DNA of 34,039 nucleotides, taken from the NCBI GenBank assembly GCA_903869825.1, contig CAIQAL010000027.1:1-34039 (forward strand), given 5' to 3'. The position numbers and the translations under genes were made by a program. The notes under the pieces are model-generated. The model saw only the letters and a program-made list of their open reading frames with translations, was not told where the DNA came from and searched no databases. This DNA comes from an uncultured bacterium. Lineage in GTDB: Bacteria; Patescibacteriota; Minisyncoccia; Phycocordibacterales; UBA9973. The number at the start of each line of letters is the position of its first letter. Position 1 is the stretch's first letter. Below are positions 17,897-27,745 of this stretch, piece after piece.

Positions 17897-20329
17897 TTAA
17901 TCTCTGATACGCATTTTATGGAAAGAACGGTACACGAAGTACAGTGCAACGGCAAAAAATGCAAGTCCGATGTAGTGGGCTACCGGCCGGAAATTCGCAG
18001 ATAATGCGATCTCCATAGCCAGTAGGCCAAAGAGCGTTGTAAACTTAATGATAGGGTTCATCGATACAGACGAAGTATCCTTAAATGGATCTCCTACTGT
18101 GTCTCCGATGACTGCGGCGGCGTGAAGGGCTGTTCCCTTTTGCCTCATATCCACTTCGACAATTTTTTTAGCATTGTCCCAGGCACCTCCAGCGTTTGAC
18201 ATGAAGATGGCCTGATAGAGTCCAAAGAAAGCTATCGAAACAAGATAACTCACAAAAAGAGAGACCGGTGAAGCATGGTTCAACTTTTCCGCTCCGGTCA
18301 TTGAGTCAGTCAATCCTGTAGGAGACGAAAGAAAAGCGAACGCCAACGCAAATGAGAACACTGCGATGAAAATATTCAGCATCCCTTTTTGAGCGTAGGT
18401 GGTACAAATTTTTACTACTTCCTTGGATTTTTCCGTGTCCGCTTTTTTCGGCGCGTTCGGGTCAAGGTTAATGTTGCCTTTAATGTAAGCTACCGCTCTG
18501 CTGGCTCCTGTGGTAACTGCCTGGATTGAAGCACCCGAGAACCAATATATGACCGCTCCACCTAATAAAAATCCGAGGATAGTATACGGGTTCAGAAGGT
18601 TGAGAATCTGTTCCGGTTCTATGCCAATGGATTTTTTGATCACAAGAATAAGTGAAAAAATCATGGTGGTGGCACCAACCACTGCCGTACCGATAAGCAC
18701 CGGTTTGGCAGTTGCTTTGAAGGTATTGCCAGCACCATCATTTGCTTCGAGATAGTATTTTGATTTTTCAAAATCCGGTTTGAAACCAAAATCTTTTTCT
18801 ATCTCCTTGCTGATGTTTGGAATCTCCTCAATTAGAGACAGTTCGTAAATAGACTGAGCATTGTCGGTTACTGGTCCGTAGCTGTCAACTGCAATAGTAA
18901 CTGGTCCCATTCCAAGCATTCCGAAAGCAACCAGTCCAAATGCAAAAACAGATGGATAAACCATTAAGGTTGCCAATCCGAAAGTGCTTGTGTAGTAGGC
19001 AACAAACATCAGGGAGAAAAAAACCATCCCCTGCCAAAATGCGCTGAAATTTCCAGCAACCAATCCGGAAAGAATGTTTAATGAGGCTCCACCTTCTTCC
19101 GAAGCGACCACTACTTCTTTTACGTGGGCCGATTTCGGACTCGTAAAGAATTTTGTAAATTCGGGGATAAGAGCCGCTCCGAGGGTTCCGGCACTAATAA
19201 TAATCGACAAAACAATCCAAAGATTGTTCGGCAGGTTACGGATAGTGAAGTAACTAATCACAAACGTTACAAAAATAGATAACATTGAAGTTATCCAAAT
19301 CAAGGACGTAAGTGGTTTCTCGAAATCCAAGTCGTCTGCGTGACTATACTTGGCTTTGCTAATCATTCCGTTAAGATAGAAAGCAATAATGGATGTAACA
19401 ATCATGAATATTCTCATGATGAAAATCCATTTTAGTAATTGCACTTGGATTTGCGGATTGAAAACTGCCAAAACTATGAAAGTTATCAGAGCGACACCTG
19501 TCACTCCATACGTTTCAAAGCCATCGGCAGTCGGGCCTATACTGTCTCCAGCGTTGTCACCTACACAGTCCGCAATAGTTCCGGGATTTCTGGGGTCATC
19601 TTCCCCAATCTTAAAGATTACTTTCATCAAGTCTGACCCAATGTCGGCGATCTTTGTGAAAATCCCACCGGCAATTCGGAGGGCTGAAGCACCAAGGGAT
19701 TCACCGATAGCAAATCCGATAAAGCTCGCTCCGGCATATTCCCCAGGTACAAACATTAAGATAATAAGCATCATAAATAGCTCCAATGATATAAGAACTA
19801 CTCCGATGCTCATTCCAGCATTGAGAGGGATGTTCAGTAACTTAATTGGTTTCCTCTCTAAGGAGGCAAATGCCATTCTTGAATTGGCTAGTGTGTTCAT
19901 TCGGATACCGAACCAAGCCACACTGTAGGATCCTAAAATTCCGATCACAGTCCAACCAAGGATCATTAGCACACCACCGATGCCAAAACTAGCATCGGAA
20001 AGCCAACCAAAATAGATGGCAACAGCCGTGCCGATAAAGGCGAACAGAATCAGCAGAAATTTTCCTTGTTGGATTAGGTAGGTTTTTGCTGTTTCAAAAA
20101 TGACCTGAGCCACATCCAACATAGATGCATGCGCACGAATTTTTCGTAACTTCTTTTGTTGAAACCATCCAAACAAAAATCCCAGAAAGATGATGAGGAA
20201 GCCCCAATATAGGCTTGATTCACCTCTCACCCCTTTCGGGATTACCAGATTTGCTTCACTTGCGTGAAGTGTTGCTGACAAGAGCATTAAAGCTACGATT
20301 GACAGTAACGTTTTTTTAAGTCTACTCAT
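17897..20329 (-). CDS. hppA: Membrane-bound (ion-translocating) inorganic pyrophosphatase
   Basis: DDPRNPGTIADCVGDNAGDSIGPTADGFETY, DSYGPVTDNAQSIYE, GNTFKATAKP, NAGGAWDNAKK, DTVGDPFKDTSSVSMNPIIK. Confidence 0.93.
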   Translation of the reverse strand: MSRLKKTLLSIVALMLLSATLHASEANLVIPKGVRGESSLYWGFLIIFLGFLFGWFQQKKLRKIRAHASMLDVAQVIFETAKTYLIQQGKFLLILFAFIGTAVAIYFGWLSDASFGIGGVLMILGWTVIGILGSYSVAWFGIRMNTLANSRMAFASLERKPIKLLNIPLNAGMSIGVVLISLELFMMLIILMFVPGEYAGASFIGFAIGESLGASALRIAGGIFTKIADIGSDLMKVIFKIGEDDPRNPGTIADCVGDNAGDSIGPTADGFETYGVTGVALITFIVLAVFNPQIQVQLLKWIFIMRIFMIVTSIIAFYLNGMISKAKYSHADDLDFEKPLTSLIWITSMLSIFVTFVISYFTIRNLPNNLWIVLSIIISAGTLGAALIPEFTKFFTSPKSAHVKEVVVASEEGGASLNILSGLVAGNFSAFWQGMVFFSLMFVAYYTSTFGLATLMVYPSVFAFGLVAFGMLGMGPVTIAVDSYGPVTDNAQSIYELSLIEEIPNISKEIEKDFGFKPDFEKSKYYLEANDGAGNTFKATAKPVLIGTAVVGATTMIFSLILVIKKSIGIEPEQILNLLNPYTILGFLLGGAVIYWFSGASIQAVTTGASRAVAYIKGNINLDPNAPKKADTEKSKEVVKICTTYAQKGMLNIFIAVFSFALAFAFLSSPTGLTDSMTGAEKLNHASPVSLFVSYLVSIAFFGLYQAIFMSNAGGAWDNAKKIVEVDMRQKGTALHAAAVIGDTVGDPFKDTSSVSMNPIIKFTTLFGLLAMEIALSANFRPVAHYIGLAFFAVALYFVYRSFHKMRIRD

Positions 20330-20401
20330 AACAATTTAATTAAGGTTTAAAAATGAAAAAAATTATGAAAATTGATTGTAATAAATTTTTTATCAAAAAT
20401 A

Positions 20402-20418
20402 ACCTTGTTTAACAAGGT
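20402..20418 (-). terminator. Terminator of the aldolase gene
   Basis: ACCTTGTTAAACAAGGT then TATTTTTG on the minus strand. Confidence 0.65.
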
Positions 20419-20486
20419 ACTAGGCACTCTAATTTAGTATTAACAAAATATAGCTACTTTGTCAAAAGAGGCTTTTTCTGTAAAAA

Positions 20487-21359
20487 TTATTTAATATTAT
20501 TGAAAAGTTTCAAGCGCGCTTCTACTACGGTCTCTATTGCAAGAATAGCTGGCTTTAAGATTTTATATGGAGCTACTTCGTCCGGATTTTCTATTAAAGC
20601 TTTTTTGACCGCATCTCTATAAGCCACCCTAATTTCAGTATTAATGTGAACAATATCGATTCCTGCTTTAATACACGCAACAAAATCCTCATTCATCGAG
20701 CCCGAGCCACCATGCAAGACCAAGGGGATTCCAACAGCTTCTCTGATTGCTTTTACTCGCTCCGGATGAAGTCTTGGGTTTCCTCCTTTTACCATACCGT
20801 GAACATTCCCAACGGAAGGAGCAAGCAAATCGATTCCCGTCGCTTCCACAAAATGTTTTGCGTCTTCTGTCGAGGTCATAGTCGCTTCACTAACTCCTTC
20901 AGGCATTTTATCCAAAATTTTAGACGAAGTCCCAATAAATCCTATCTCAGCTTCAATTAAAATATCCCGATTCTCTTTTTTTGAAAGTTCACGAGCATAG
21001 TCCACACATTTTTTTGTAAGGGCAATATTTTCTTCTAAGGGCAACATTACCGCATCGATAATTGCAGCGTCATACCCAGCGTCAAGTGCGGCTTTTACTG
21101 ATTCAAAAAAATAATGGTGATCGGCATTTAAAAATATCGGATAGTTGTCTCGATTTCTGATGGCCCGAACAAGAGCCACTACTTCTTCTCTTCCGACAAA
21201 TTCTTCTTCCCCTTCTGAAACGCCAATAATTATCGGCAAATTTAATTTTCTAGCGGCATTATAAATTCCGTGCAAAGCTTCTAAATTTGAAATGTTAAAA
21301 TGGCCTATTGCAACTCCTTTTTCATCCGCTTCTTTGATATATTGACGTAATGTTTTCAT
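20487..21359 (-). CDS. Class II fructose-bisphosphate aldolase family protein
   Basis: AIGHFNISNLEAL, FLNADHHYFFESVKAALDAGYDAAIIDAV, EAEIGFIG, VGNVHGM, LVLHGGSG, INTEIRVAY. Confidence 0.9.
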   Translation of the reverse strand: MKTLRQYIKEADEKGVAIGHFNISNLEALHGIYNAARKLNLPIIIGVSEGEEEFVGREEVVALVRAIRNRDNYPIFLNADHHYFFESVKAALDAGYDAAIIDAVMLPLEENIALTKKCVDYARELSKKENRDILIEAEIGFIGTSSKILDKMPEGVSEATMTSTEDAKHFVEATGIDLLAPSVGNVHGMVKGGNPRLHPERVKAIREAVGIPLVLHGGSGSMNEDFVACIKAGIDIVHINTEIRVAYRDAVKKALIENPDEVAPYKILKPAILAIETVVEARLKLFNNIK

Positions 21360-21363
21360 TTAT

Positions 21364-22800
21364 TTATGATAACAAATTCTTTAATATTTGTTTAGCTATT
21401 TGTGGGTTCGCGGAACCTTTCGTCTCCTTCATCATAGTCCCTACCAAAGACATCAAAGCTACTTCTTTTCCTCCTTTGTAATCGGCAACTACTTTCGGAT
21501 TCTCATTAATTATTTTTTTTGCAATTTCTTTTAGCGCTCCTTCATCATTTTTTTGAAGCAAATCTTTTTCAATTGCAATTTTAAGCGGCGATTCATCTGC
21601 AATCACTATCATTGCCAAAATATCTTTAGCGACTCGGGAAGAAATCTTATTCTCATATATCATATTAACCAACTCGGTAAAATTCCAAGTCGAACCAGAT
21701 TTAAATTTATCTTTGTTTTTTAACCCCTGTAAATCAGACGTTAAGTAGTTAGACGCAATCTTAACTTTTTCTTTGTTAAACTCAAAATTTTTACAAACAT
21801 TTTCAAAAAATAAGCCCAAAATATAATCATTAATATACATCTCTATATCCTCATCTTTTATCCCAAAATCTTTTTTATATCTAGCACGTTTGGCCATAGG
21901 AAGTTCCGGTAAGACTTTTTTCATTTCTGCCAAATCAAAAACTTCATGTAATTTCATTTTTGGTAAATCGGGATCCGGAAAATATCGATAATCGTGACTT
22001 GATTCCTTCTTTCGCTGGGAAAATGTTTTTTGCTTTCCATCATCCCAACCACGCGTTTCCTGCACAATATCATTTTCTTTCCCTTCTTCGTGAAGTTTTA
22101 CCATCCGGTCAAGTTCAAATTTTATTGCTCGTTCCACGCTCTTAAAAGAATTTAAATTTTTTACTTCAACTTTTGTGCCTAATATTTTTGGATCTGACGA
22201 AACCGAAATATTTGCTTCTACCCGCATTTCCCCTTTTTCCATGTTTGCATCGGATACTCCCAAATACCACAAAATAAGTTGTAGTTCTTTGGCAAAGTTG
22301 GAAGCGCTCTTGGCTGCTTCTTCGTCCGCACCATCAAAGGTCTTTGGTTCAGTCACAAGCTCCATTAATGGCACTCCTGCGCGATTAAAATCAATTAAAG
22401 AGAAATCACCTCTGTCGTGCTTATTATTCGCTGTGTCCTCTTCCAAATGCACCCGAGTAACATCAAAGTCCGCTAAATGTCCCCCAGAGACAATTGGAAA
22501 TTTATACTGAGAAATTTGATATCCTTTCGGGATATCCGGATAAAAATAATTTTTACGGTCAAATTCGGTGAAATCAGCAATATTGTTTTCGCCGATTGAT
22601 AACCCCACCTTAATTACATTTTCGATTGCCTTTTTGTTTGGCACCGGCAATGCTCCGGGGTGAGCCATACATACTGGGCAAATATTTATGTTCGGTTTTT
22701 CTTCGTCAGGATCATTAAGACAAGCACAAAACATTTTCGTTAGTGTCTTTAACTCAGCATGTATTTCTAATCCAATTGTTGGATAATACTTTTTAACCAT
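21364..22800 (-). CDS. gatB: Asp/Glu-tRNA amidotransferase subunit B
   Basis: YYPTIGLEIHAEL, NICPVCMAHPGALPVPNKKAIE, FDRKNYFYPDIPKGYQISQY, DFNRAGVPLMELVTEP. Confidence 0.95.
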   Translation of the reverse strand: MVKKYYPTIGLEIHAELKTLTKMFCACLNDPDEEKPNINICPVCMAHPGALPVPNKKAIENVIKVGLSIGENNIADFTEFDRKNYFYPDIPKGYQISQYKFPIVSGGHLADFDVTRVHLEEDTANNKHDRGDFSLIDFNRAGVPLMELVTEPKTFDGADEEAAKSASNFAKELQLILWYLGVSDANMEKGEMRVEANISVSSDPKILGTKVEVKNLNSFKSVERAIKFELDRMVKLHEEGKENDIVQETRGWDDGKQKTFSQRKKESSHDYRYFPDPDLPKMKLHEVFDLAEMKKVLPELPMAKRARYKKDFGIKDEDIEMYINDYILGLFFENVCKNFEFNKEKVKIASNYLTSDLQGLKNKDKFKSGSTWNFTELVNMIYENKISSRVAKDILAMIVIADESPLKIAIEKDLLQKNDEGALKEIAKKIINENPKVVADYKGGKEVALMSLVGTMMKETKGSANPQIAKQILKNLLS

Positions 22801-22836
22801 ACACTATTATAGTATATTATTCCCCACGGCCATAGC

Positions 22837-23835
22837 CTACGGTCGAGACTTAAAAATTTTAACTAATACATCTCTGAATTTTTTCACCGATTTATCATCA
22901 TAAAGCGACAAAGTGTAAACTTTTTTCCCAAGCTTTTCGAATTCTTTAATTTTTTTTACAATAAATTTTGGATCCTCTATTACATCCGTTTTTGTCAGAA
23001 TTATTATTTCTTCTTTGGAAGCCAGGCCATCTTCTCCCAGTTTTAAATTCTTGTCATATTTTTCAAGTTCCTTTCTGATTTCTTTGTACGTTTTCAACAT
23101 ATTATTATTTTCAAAAGACACAAGATGCGCCAACATTTTAGTTCTTTTGATATGTCGCAGAAATTTTACTCCAAGTCCTTTGCCTTCTGAAGCGCCTTCA
23201 ATAAGGCCTGGAATATCGGCAATAATGTAACCATAAAAATCTCCCAAGTTTGGGTCAAGAGTAGTAAAAGCATAATCCGCTACTTTCGCTTCAGCGTTTG
23301 TAAGCGCATTCAAAAGTGACGATTTTCCAGCATTTGGTAACCCGATGAGCCCCATATCGGCAAAAAGTTCAAGTTCAATTTTAAAATCTCCGAACTCCCC
23401 GTCTTGTCCCGGGCGAAATTCTTGAGGAGCTACATTTATGGAACTTTTAAAATGCTCATTTCCAAAACCACCATAGCCACCACGGAGCAACAATACCTTT
23501 TGGTCTTCTTCGGTTAATTGCCAACTCTCTTCGGTCCCCAAATTTGTAATGATTGAGCCAATTGGTAATTCCAAAACATAATCCTCTCCGTTTTTTCCGT
23601 GAAGACTTTTCTTTCCACCATCTTCGCCTTTCACAGCTTCAAAGCTTTTTTTTGCTTTATATTTCGAAAGAATATGGATATCTCTGACAGCCAAAGCGAA
23701 AAAATCTCCTCCTCGGCCACCATCCCCACCGGATGGTCCCCCTTTCGGTACGAATTTCTCCTTCCGCCAACGAACAACCCCGTCTCCACCGCGTCCTGCT
23801 TTTGCGAATATTTTTATTTCATCTATGAATGCCAT
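22837..23835 (-). CDS. obg: Obg-family GTPase
   Basis: MAFIDEIKIFAKAGRGGDGVVRWRKEKFVPKGGPSGGDGGRGGD; GLIGLPNAGKSSLLNALTNA; DIPGLIEGASEGKGLG. Confidence 0.95.
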   Translation of the reverse strand: MAFIDEIKIFAKAGRGGDGVVRWRKEKFVPKGGPSGGDGGRGGDFFALAVRDIHILSKYKAKKSFEAVKGEDGGKKSLHGKNGEDYVLELPIGSIITNLGTEESWQLTEEDQKVLLLRGGYGGFGNEHFKSSINVAPQEFRPGQDGEFGDFKIELELFADMGLIGLPNAGKSSLLNALTNAEAKVADYAFTTLDPNLGDFYGYIIADIPGLIEGASEGKGLGVKFLRHIKRTKMLAHLVSFENNNMLKTYKEIRKELEKYDKNLKLGEDGLASKEEIIILTKTDVIEDPKFIVKKIKEFEKLGKKVYTLSLYDDKSVKKFRDVLVKIFKSRP

Positions 23836-23852
23836 ATATTTATAAAGTAACC

Positions 23853-24755
23853 TTACCCTAACAATGCTAATTCTGCTAATTTTATCGCTCCTTCCCTTGT
23901 TCGGGCTATCGCCATGAAGAGTCCTCGGTGACAAAAAATAGCATCCGAAACTCCTGTTATTTGGACTATCTCTTCATCTCGTTTCCCAGCCCACGCTTGA
24001 GGGAAATTTTTTCTATTTATAAAAGATTTAAAATTGTCTCTAACCGCCTCAACTTCCCAAAATTTATTTTCATCTTGTCTTTGAAAGACTACATACAAAG
24101 GTTCGGAAAAATTATTCAAAATTTCCTCATATGGGTATTTTTTGTCGAGAACAATAATTCTTTTATCCTCCGTGCTTTCATAAATTTTTACTAAAGTGTC
24201 TTTTGCTAAAAGCATATCTCTGGTTTGGATTATCTCACGTTTCAAGATTTCTTTGGCAATTTCAACTCCTTTCAAGAACATTTCATCAATCTTTGAACCA
24301 TCTTCTCGCCATGTCAGATGCATCGAAAGAAACATATGCTGAATCAAATAAGGCACCACTTTGTGCTTTAGTTCAACTAGATTCATTCCGTTATCAAAAG
24401 CATCTATCGGTTCTACCAGTCTTCTTTCAATAATATCTTTAGTCTCTTTTGAATCAGAAAGTGCCTCTCCAAATTTATCCCAAACTAGCCCAAAGGAAGA
24501 ATACTCAATACCGTCGTCATGTTTGCCGGCACCACCTTTTTGATGATGATCAAATCTATTTTTTTCGGGATCATATATTCCTCCCACGTCAAAAACATAA
24601 TCAGCTGATGTAATTATTCCTTCATCTCGAGTGCGAATTATTTCAAATTGTTCACTTTTTTTCTCAAGAAACAAGGACAAAGTAGCACAAGCAAAAATAT
24701 CATCCGTGTGAAAAGAGCCACTATGAGTTACTAATTTTTTATTATTTTGTGTCAT
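23853..24755 (-). CDS. MYG1-family (UPF0160) phosphoesterase/exonuclease-like protein
   Basis: THSGSFHTDDIFACATL, YVFDVGGIYDPEKNRFDHHQKG, YSSFGLVW. Confidence 0.85.
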   Translation of the reverse strand: MTQNNKKLVTHSGSFHTDDIFACATLSLFLEKKSEQFEIIRTRDEGIITSADYVFDVGGIYDPEKNRFDHHQKGGAGKHDDGIEYSSFGLVWDKFGEALSDSKETKDIIERRLVEPIDAFDNGMNLVELKHKVVPYLIQHMFLSMHLTWREDGSKIDEMFLKGVEIAKEILKREIIQTRDMLLAKDTLVKIYESTEDKRIIVLDKKYPYEEILNNFSEPLYVVFQRQDENKFWEVEAVRDNFKSFINRKNFPQAWAGKRDEEIVQITGVSDAIFCHRGLFMAIARTREGAIKLAELALLG

Positions 24756-25344
24756 AAAATTCCTCGAATATCTCATAAATCCAACCGACTAATTTATCAA
24801 AAAGGAAAAACGCGATTATTAACACTAATATTACAAAAGTAAATTTCCAGATTTCTCTACTTACGTGAATTGCGGTATAACTAAAGAAAAATCCGAGCAA
24901 GGTAACAAGTGGCGCCCATACTAAAGTAGAACTACCTTCTGCTTTTAGATAAGTTTTGTAATCAATTTTTTCATACCCAGCAAAAATAATAACCATATTG
25001 TTCACTCCAAAAATGAATTTTGAAGCAAAAATTGACCAAAAGGGTTTTTGCTTGAAATGCGGCATTACATTGGAAACTCTCTTTTCAACATATTTTACAA
25101 ATTTATTATTATTCCATTCCTTATAAATAAAAATTCCTATTTGATAACCAAGCAGTGTTTTGCCAATTAACCCAAGTACAATAGCCAATATCACTGGACC
25201 GATTTGAAGCGCACCCAAGTGCAACAAAATTCCACTTGAAATCAAAATCACTTCTCCCTCAAATATCAGTCCAATCAAAATGATAAAGTACACTAATATT
25301 TGATAATTTTCTACTAACTTAATTAAAAGCTTTACAGTATGCAT
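24742..25344 (-). CDS. DedA-family membrane protein
   Basis: FEGEVILISSGILLHLGAL, LGLIGKTLLGYQIGIF, FWSIFASKFIFGVNN; multi-pass. Confidence 0.75.
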   Translation of the reverse strand: MHTVKLLIKLVENYQILVYFIILIGLIFEGEVILISSGILLHLGALQIGPVILAIVLGLIGKTLLGYQIGIFIYKEWNNNKFVKYVEKRVSNVMPHFKQKPFWSIFASKFIFGVNNMVIIFAGYEKIDYKTYLKAEGSSTLVWAPLVTLLGFFFSYTAIHVSREIWKFTFVILVLIIAFFLFDKLVGWIYEIFEEFYDTK

Positions 25345-25347
25345 ATA

Positions 25348-25797
25348 TTAGAATGAAGCATCTACTGCTTCTTTTACTACCATTCCTTCAGCCTTTCCTT
25401 TTAAGTCCTTCATAACTTGCGACATCAACTTCCCTTTTTCTTTCGGATCTGTGATACCGAGTTCTGTTTTTTTGGCTAAAACAATTTTTACAATTTCACT
25501 TTTATCCATCAGGCTTGGCAAATATTTTTCCAAAATCGCAAGTTCTGCTTCTTCTTTTGCTACCAAATCTTCCCTATTCCCCTTTCTGAATTGTTCAATT
25601 GAATCTTTTCGCTGTTTGGAAAGGCGGGTTACAACAGCGAGAGCTTCGTCATCGGAAAGCATTTCGCTCGGCTTTTTGCCTCTGGACACAAGTTCGTTCG
25701 TAAAAGCCGAAACCATTCCACGGTAAGTTTCAAGTTTTAATGAATCTTTTGCCATCATTGCTTCTTTTATTTTATTTTTGATTTCTTCGTGTAACAT
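25348..25797 (-). CDS. GatB/YqeY domain protein
   Basis: EEIKNKIKEAMMAKDSLKLETYRGMVSAF, QRKDSIEQFRKGNREDL, LEKYLPS. Confidence 0.9.
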   Translation of the reverse strand: MLHEEIKNKIKEAMMAKDSLKLETYRGMVSAFTNELVSRGKKPSEMLSDDEALAVVTRLSKQRKDSIEQFRKGNREDLVAKEEAELAILEKYLPSLMDKSEIVKIVLAKKTELGITDPKEKGKLMSQVMKDLKGKAEGMVVKEAVDASF

Positions 25798-25827
25798 AGA
25801 CTAGATTATAACAAAATATGGTAAAAT

Positions 25828-26550
25828 ATGGAAATGAAAAATATAATATTTTTTGACACGGAGACCACTGGCGTAAATAGTACCGATTTTTTGTGCCAAT
25901 TTGCTTATAAATTAGAGAACGAAAAATTTTGTAAATTATACAAACCAGAAATAAAAATCCCAACGGAAGCTTCTGCAATCCACCATATTACCAACAAAAT
26001 GGTTGAGGATAAAACTTCTTTTAGAGAAAGTGATGATTTTGAAAAAATAAAGAATTTATTTGAAGACGAAAATAGTATAGTTGTCGCCCACAATGCCAAA
26101 TTTGACCTCGCTATCATCGAAAAAGAAGGAATTTTTCCCAAAAATCACATTTGCACTTTGCGAGTGGCTCGAGCGCTCGACAAAGAAAATAAAATTCCCC
26201 AACATAAATTACAATTCTTGCGTTATTTCCTAAATATTGAAATAGAGGCCACGGCTCATGATGCCTTGGGAGATGTATTCGTATTAGAGAAATTATTTGA
26301 AAGACTTTTTGAGAAAATAAAAAAAGAAAATAATATAAATGATGAAGAAACACTAGAAATGATGATGGAAATATCGTCAAAACCTTCTCTTATGCATTCG
26401 TTTTCTTTTGGTAAACATATTGGCAAAACAGTGGCTGATGTGGCAAAAATTGATCCAGGTTATTTAAAATGGTTTCTCGAAACAAAAGAACGAGAAAACC
26501 CGGAAGACGAAGATTGGATATATACCTTAAAGCATTACCTCGAAAAATAA
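25828..26550 (+). CDS. DnaQ-like 3'-5' exonuclease with C-terminal DUF3820-like domain
   Basis: IIFFDTETTGV Exo I, VAHNAKFDLAI Exo II, HDALGDV Exo III; C-terminal FGKHIGKTVADVAKIDPGYLKWFL. Confidence 0.88.
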   Translation: MEMKNIIFFDTETTGVNSTDFLCQFAYKLENEKFCKLYKPEIKIPTEASAIHHITNKMVEDKTSFRESDDFEKIKNLFEDENSIVVAHNAKFDLAIIEKEGIFPKNHICTLRVARALDKENKIPQHKLQFLRYFLNIEIEATAHDALGDVFVLEKLFERLFEKIKKENNINDEETLEMMMEISSKPSLMHSFSFGKHIGKTVADVAKIDPGYLKWFLETKERENPEDEDWIYTLKHYLEK

Positions 26551-26621
26551 AAATCTCATTAATTCGATGCAATGGGACGTTATTTGGTAAAAAAAGTTGC
26601 TTTATATGTTAAAATATAATC

Positions 26622-27671
26622 ATGCAAAATATTTTGTGGATTGTGATAGCAGTTTTACTGGGAGGCATTATCGGTTATTTTTTATTTAGTAAAAGGAAAG
26701 AGGCCGGTGAAAAAAGTGACACAGGATTACAACTTATTCTGACTCAACTTAATGAACTTTCAAGAACCGTCGATAATAAAATCGGGGAATCTCACAAACA
26801 AATGAATGAGAGTCTGCAATTCCACTCCTCTGAATCGAATAAAATAATCCGCGATGTGACAGAAAAATTGACTCGCCTCGATGAGACAAATAAGCAAGTC
26901 ATTTCTTTTGCGGATCAATTGCAAAGCTTGCAAGATATTTTAAAAAATCCAAAACAGCGTGGCATTCTTGGTGAATATTATCTGGAAACGGTATTAAAAA
27001 ATGTTCTTCCCCCAGGTTCTTATCAAATGCAATACACCTTCCCCGATGGCAACATTGTAGACGCGGTAGTTTTTGTAAAAGATAAAATTATTCCTATTGA
27101 CTCGAAGTTCTCACTGGAGAATTACAATCGAATGACTGAAGAGCGAAACTCGGCCGAAAAGAAAAAATTGGAAACTATTTTTGTAAATGATTTAAAAAAC
27201 CGCATTACCGAAACTGCCAAATATATTCAACCAGACCAAAATACTACTGATTTTGCATTTATGTTTATTCCCCATGAAGCAATCTACTACGACCTTCTTA
27301 TAAACAAAGTTGGCTCTCAAGACGAAAGTGCCGAGAATTTAATTCAACGCGCTTCCGGCAAATACAAAGTCATTATCGTCTCCCCTACTTCTTTTCTCGC
27401 ATATTTGCAAACTGTCCTTCAGGGATTAAAAGCAATGCAGATAGAAGAGTCTGCCAAAGAAATCATCAAGAAAGTCGGCGATCTTGGGAAGCATCTGAAA
27501 TCTTATGATGAGTACCACACCAAGCTCGGCAATGCCCTTGGCACCGTGGTAAACCACTACAACACTTCCAATAAAGAACTTCGTAAGATTGATAAAGATG
27601 TTTTGCGCATTGCCGGAACAAGCCCCGAACTTTCGCAACTAGAAATAGAAAAACCAAAAATCGAAGATTGA
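26622..27671 (+). CDS. rmuC: RmuC family protein
   Basis: N-terminal TM, coiled coil, RGILGEYYLETVLKNVLPPGSYQMQY, DAVVFVKDKIIPIDSKFSLENY, AFMFIPHEAIYYDLL. Confidence 0.92.
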   Translation: MQNILWIVIAVLLGGIIGYFLFSKRKEAGEKSDTGLQLILTQLNELSRTVDNKIGESHKQMNESLQFHSSESNKIIRDVTEKLTRLDETNKQVISFADQLQSLQDILKNPKQRGILGEYYLETVLKNVLPPGSYQMQYTFPDGNIVDAVVFVKDKIIPIDSKFSLENYNRMTEERNSAEKKKLETIFVNDLKNRITETAKYIQPDQNTTDFAFMFIPHEAIYYDLLINKVGSQDESAENLIQRASGKYKVIIVSPTSFLAYLQTVLQGLKAMQIEESAKEIIKKVGDLGKHLKSYDEYHTKLGNALGTVVNHYNTSNKELRKIDKDVLRIAGTSPELSQLEIEKPKIED

Positions 27672-27745
27672 CAAACTTTCTTTTTTTATATATAATCTTT
27701 ATAGATTACAAGTTCACTGATAACTAACCAACTAAAGCAACCACA

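Noticed and set aside
19389-19928. 179-aa plus-strand ORF opposite hppA
   Set aside because: Antisense of a conserved membrane pyrophosphatase; hydrophobic composition follows from the opposite strand.
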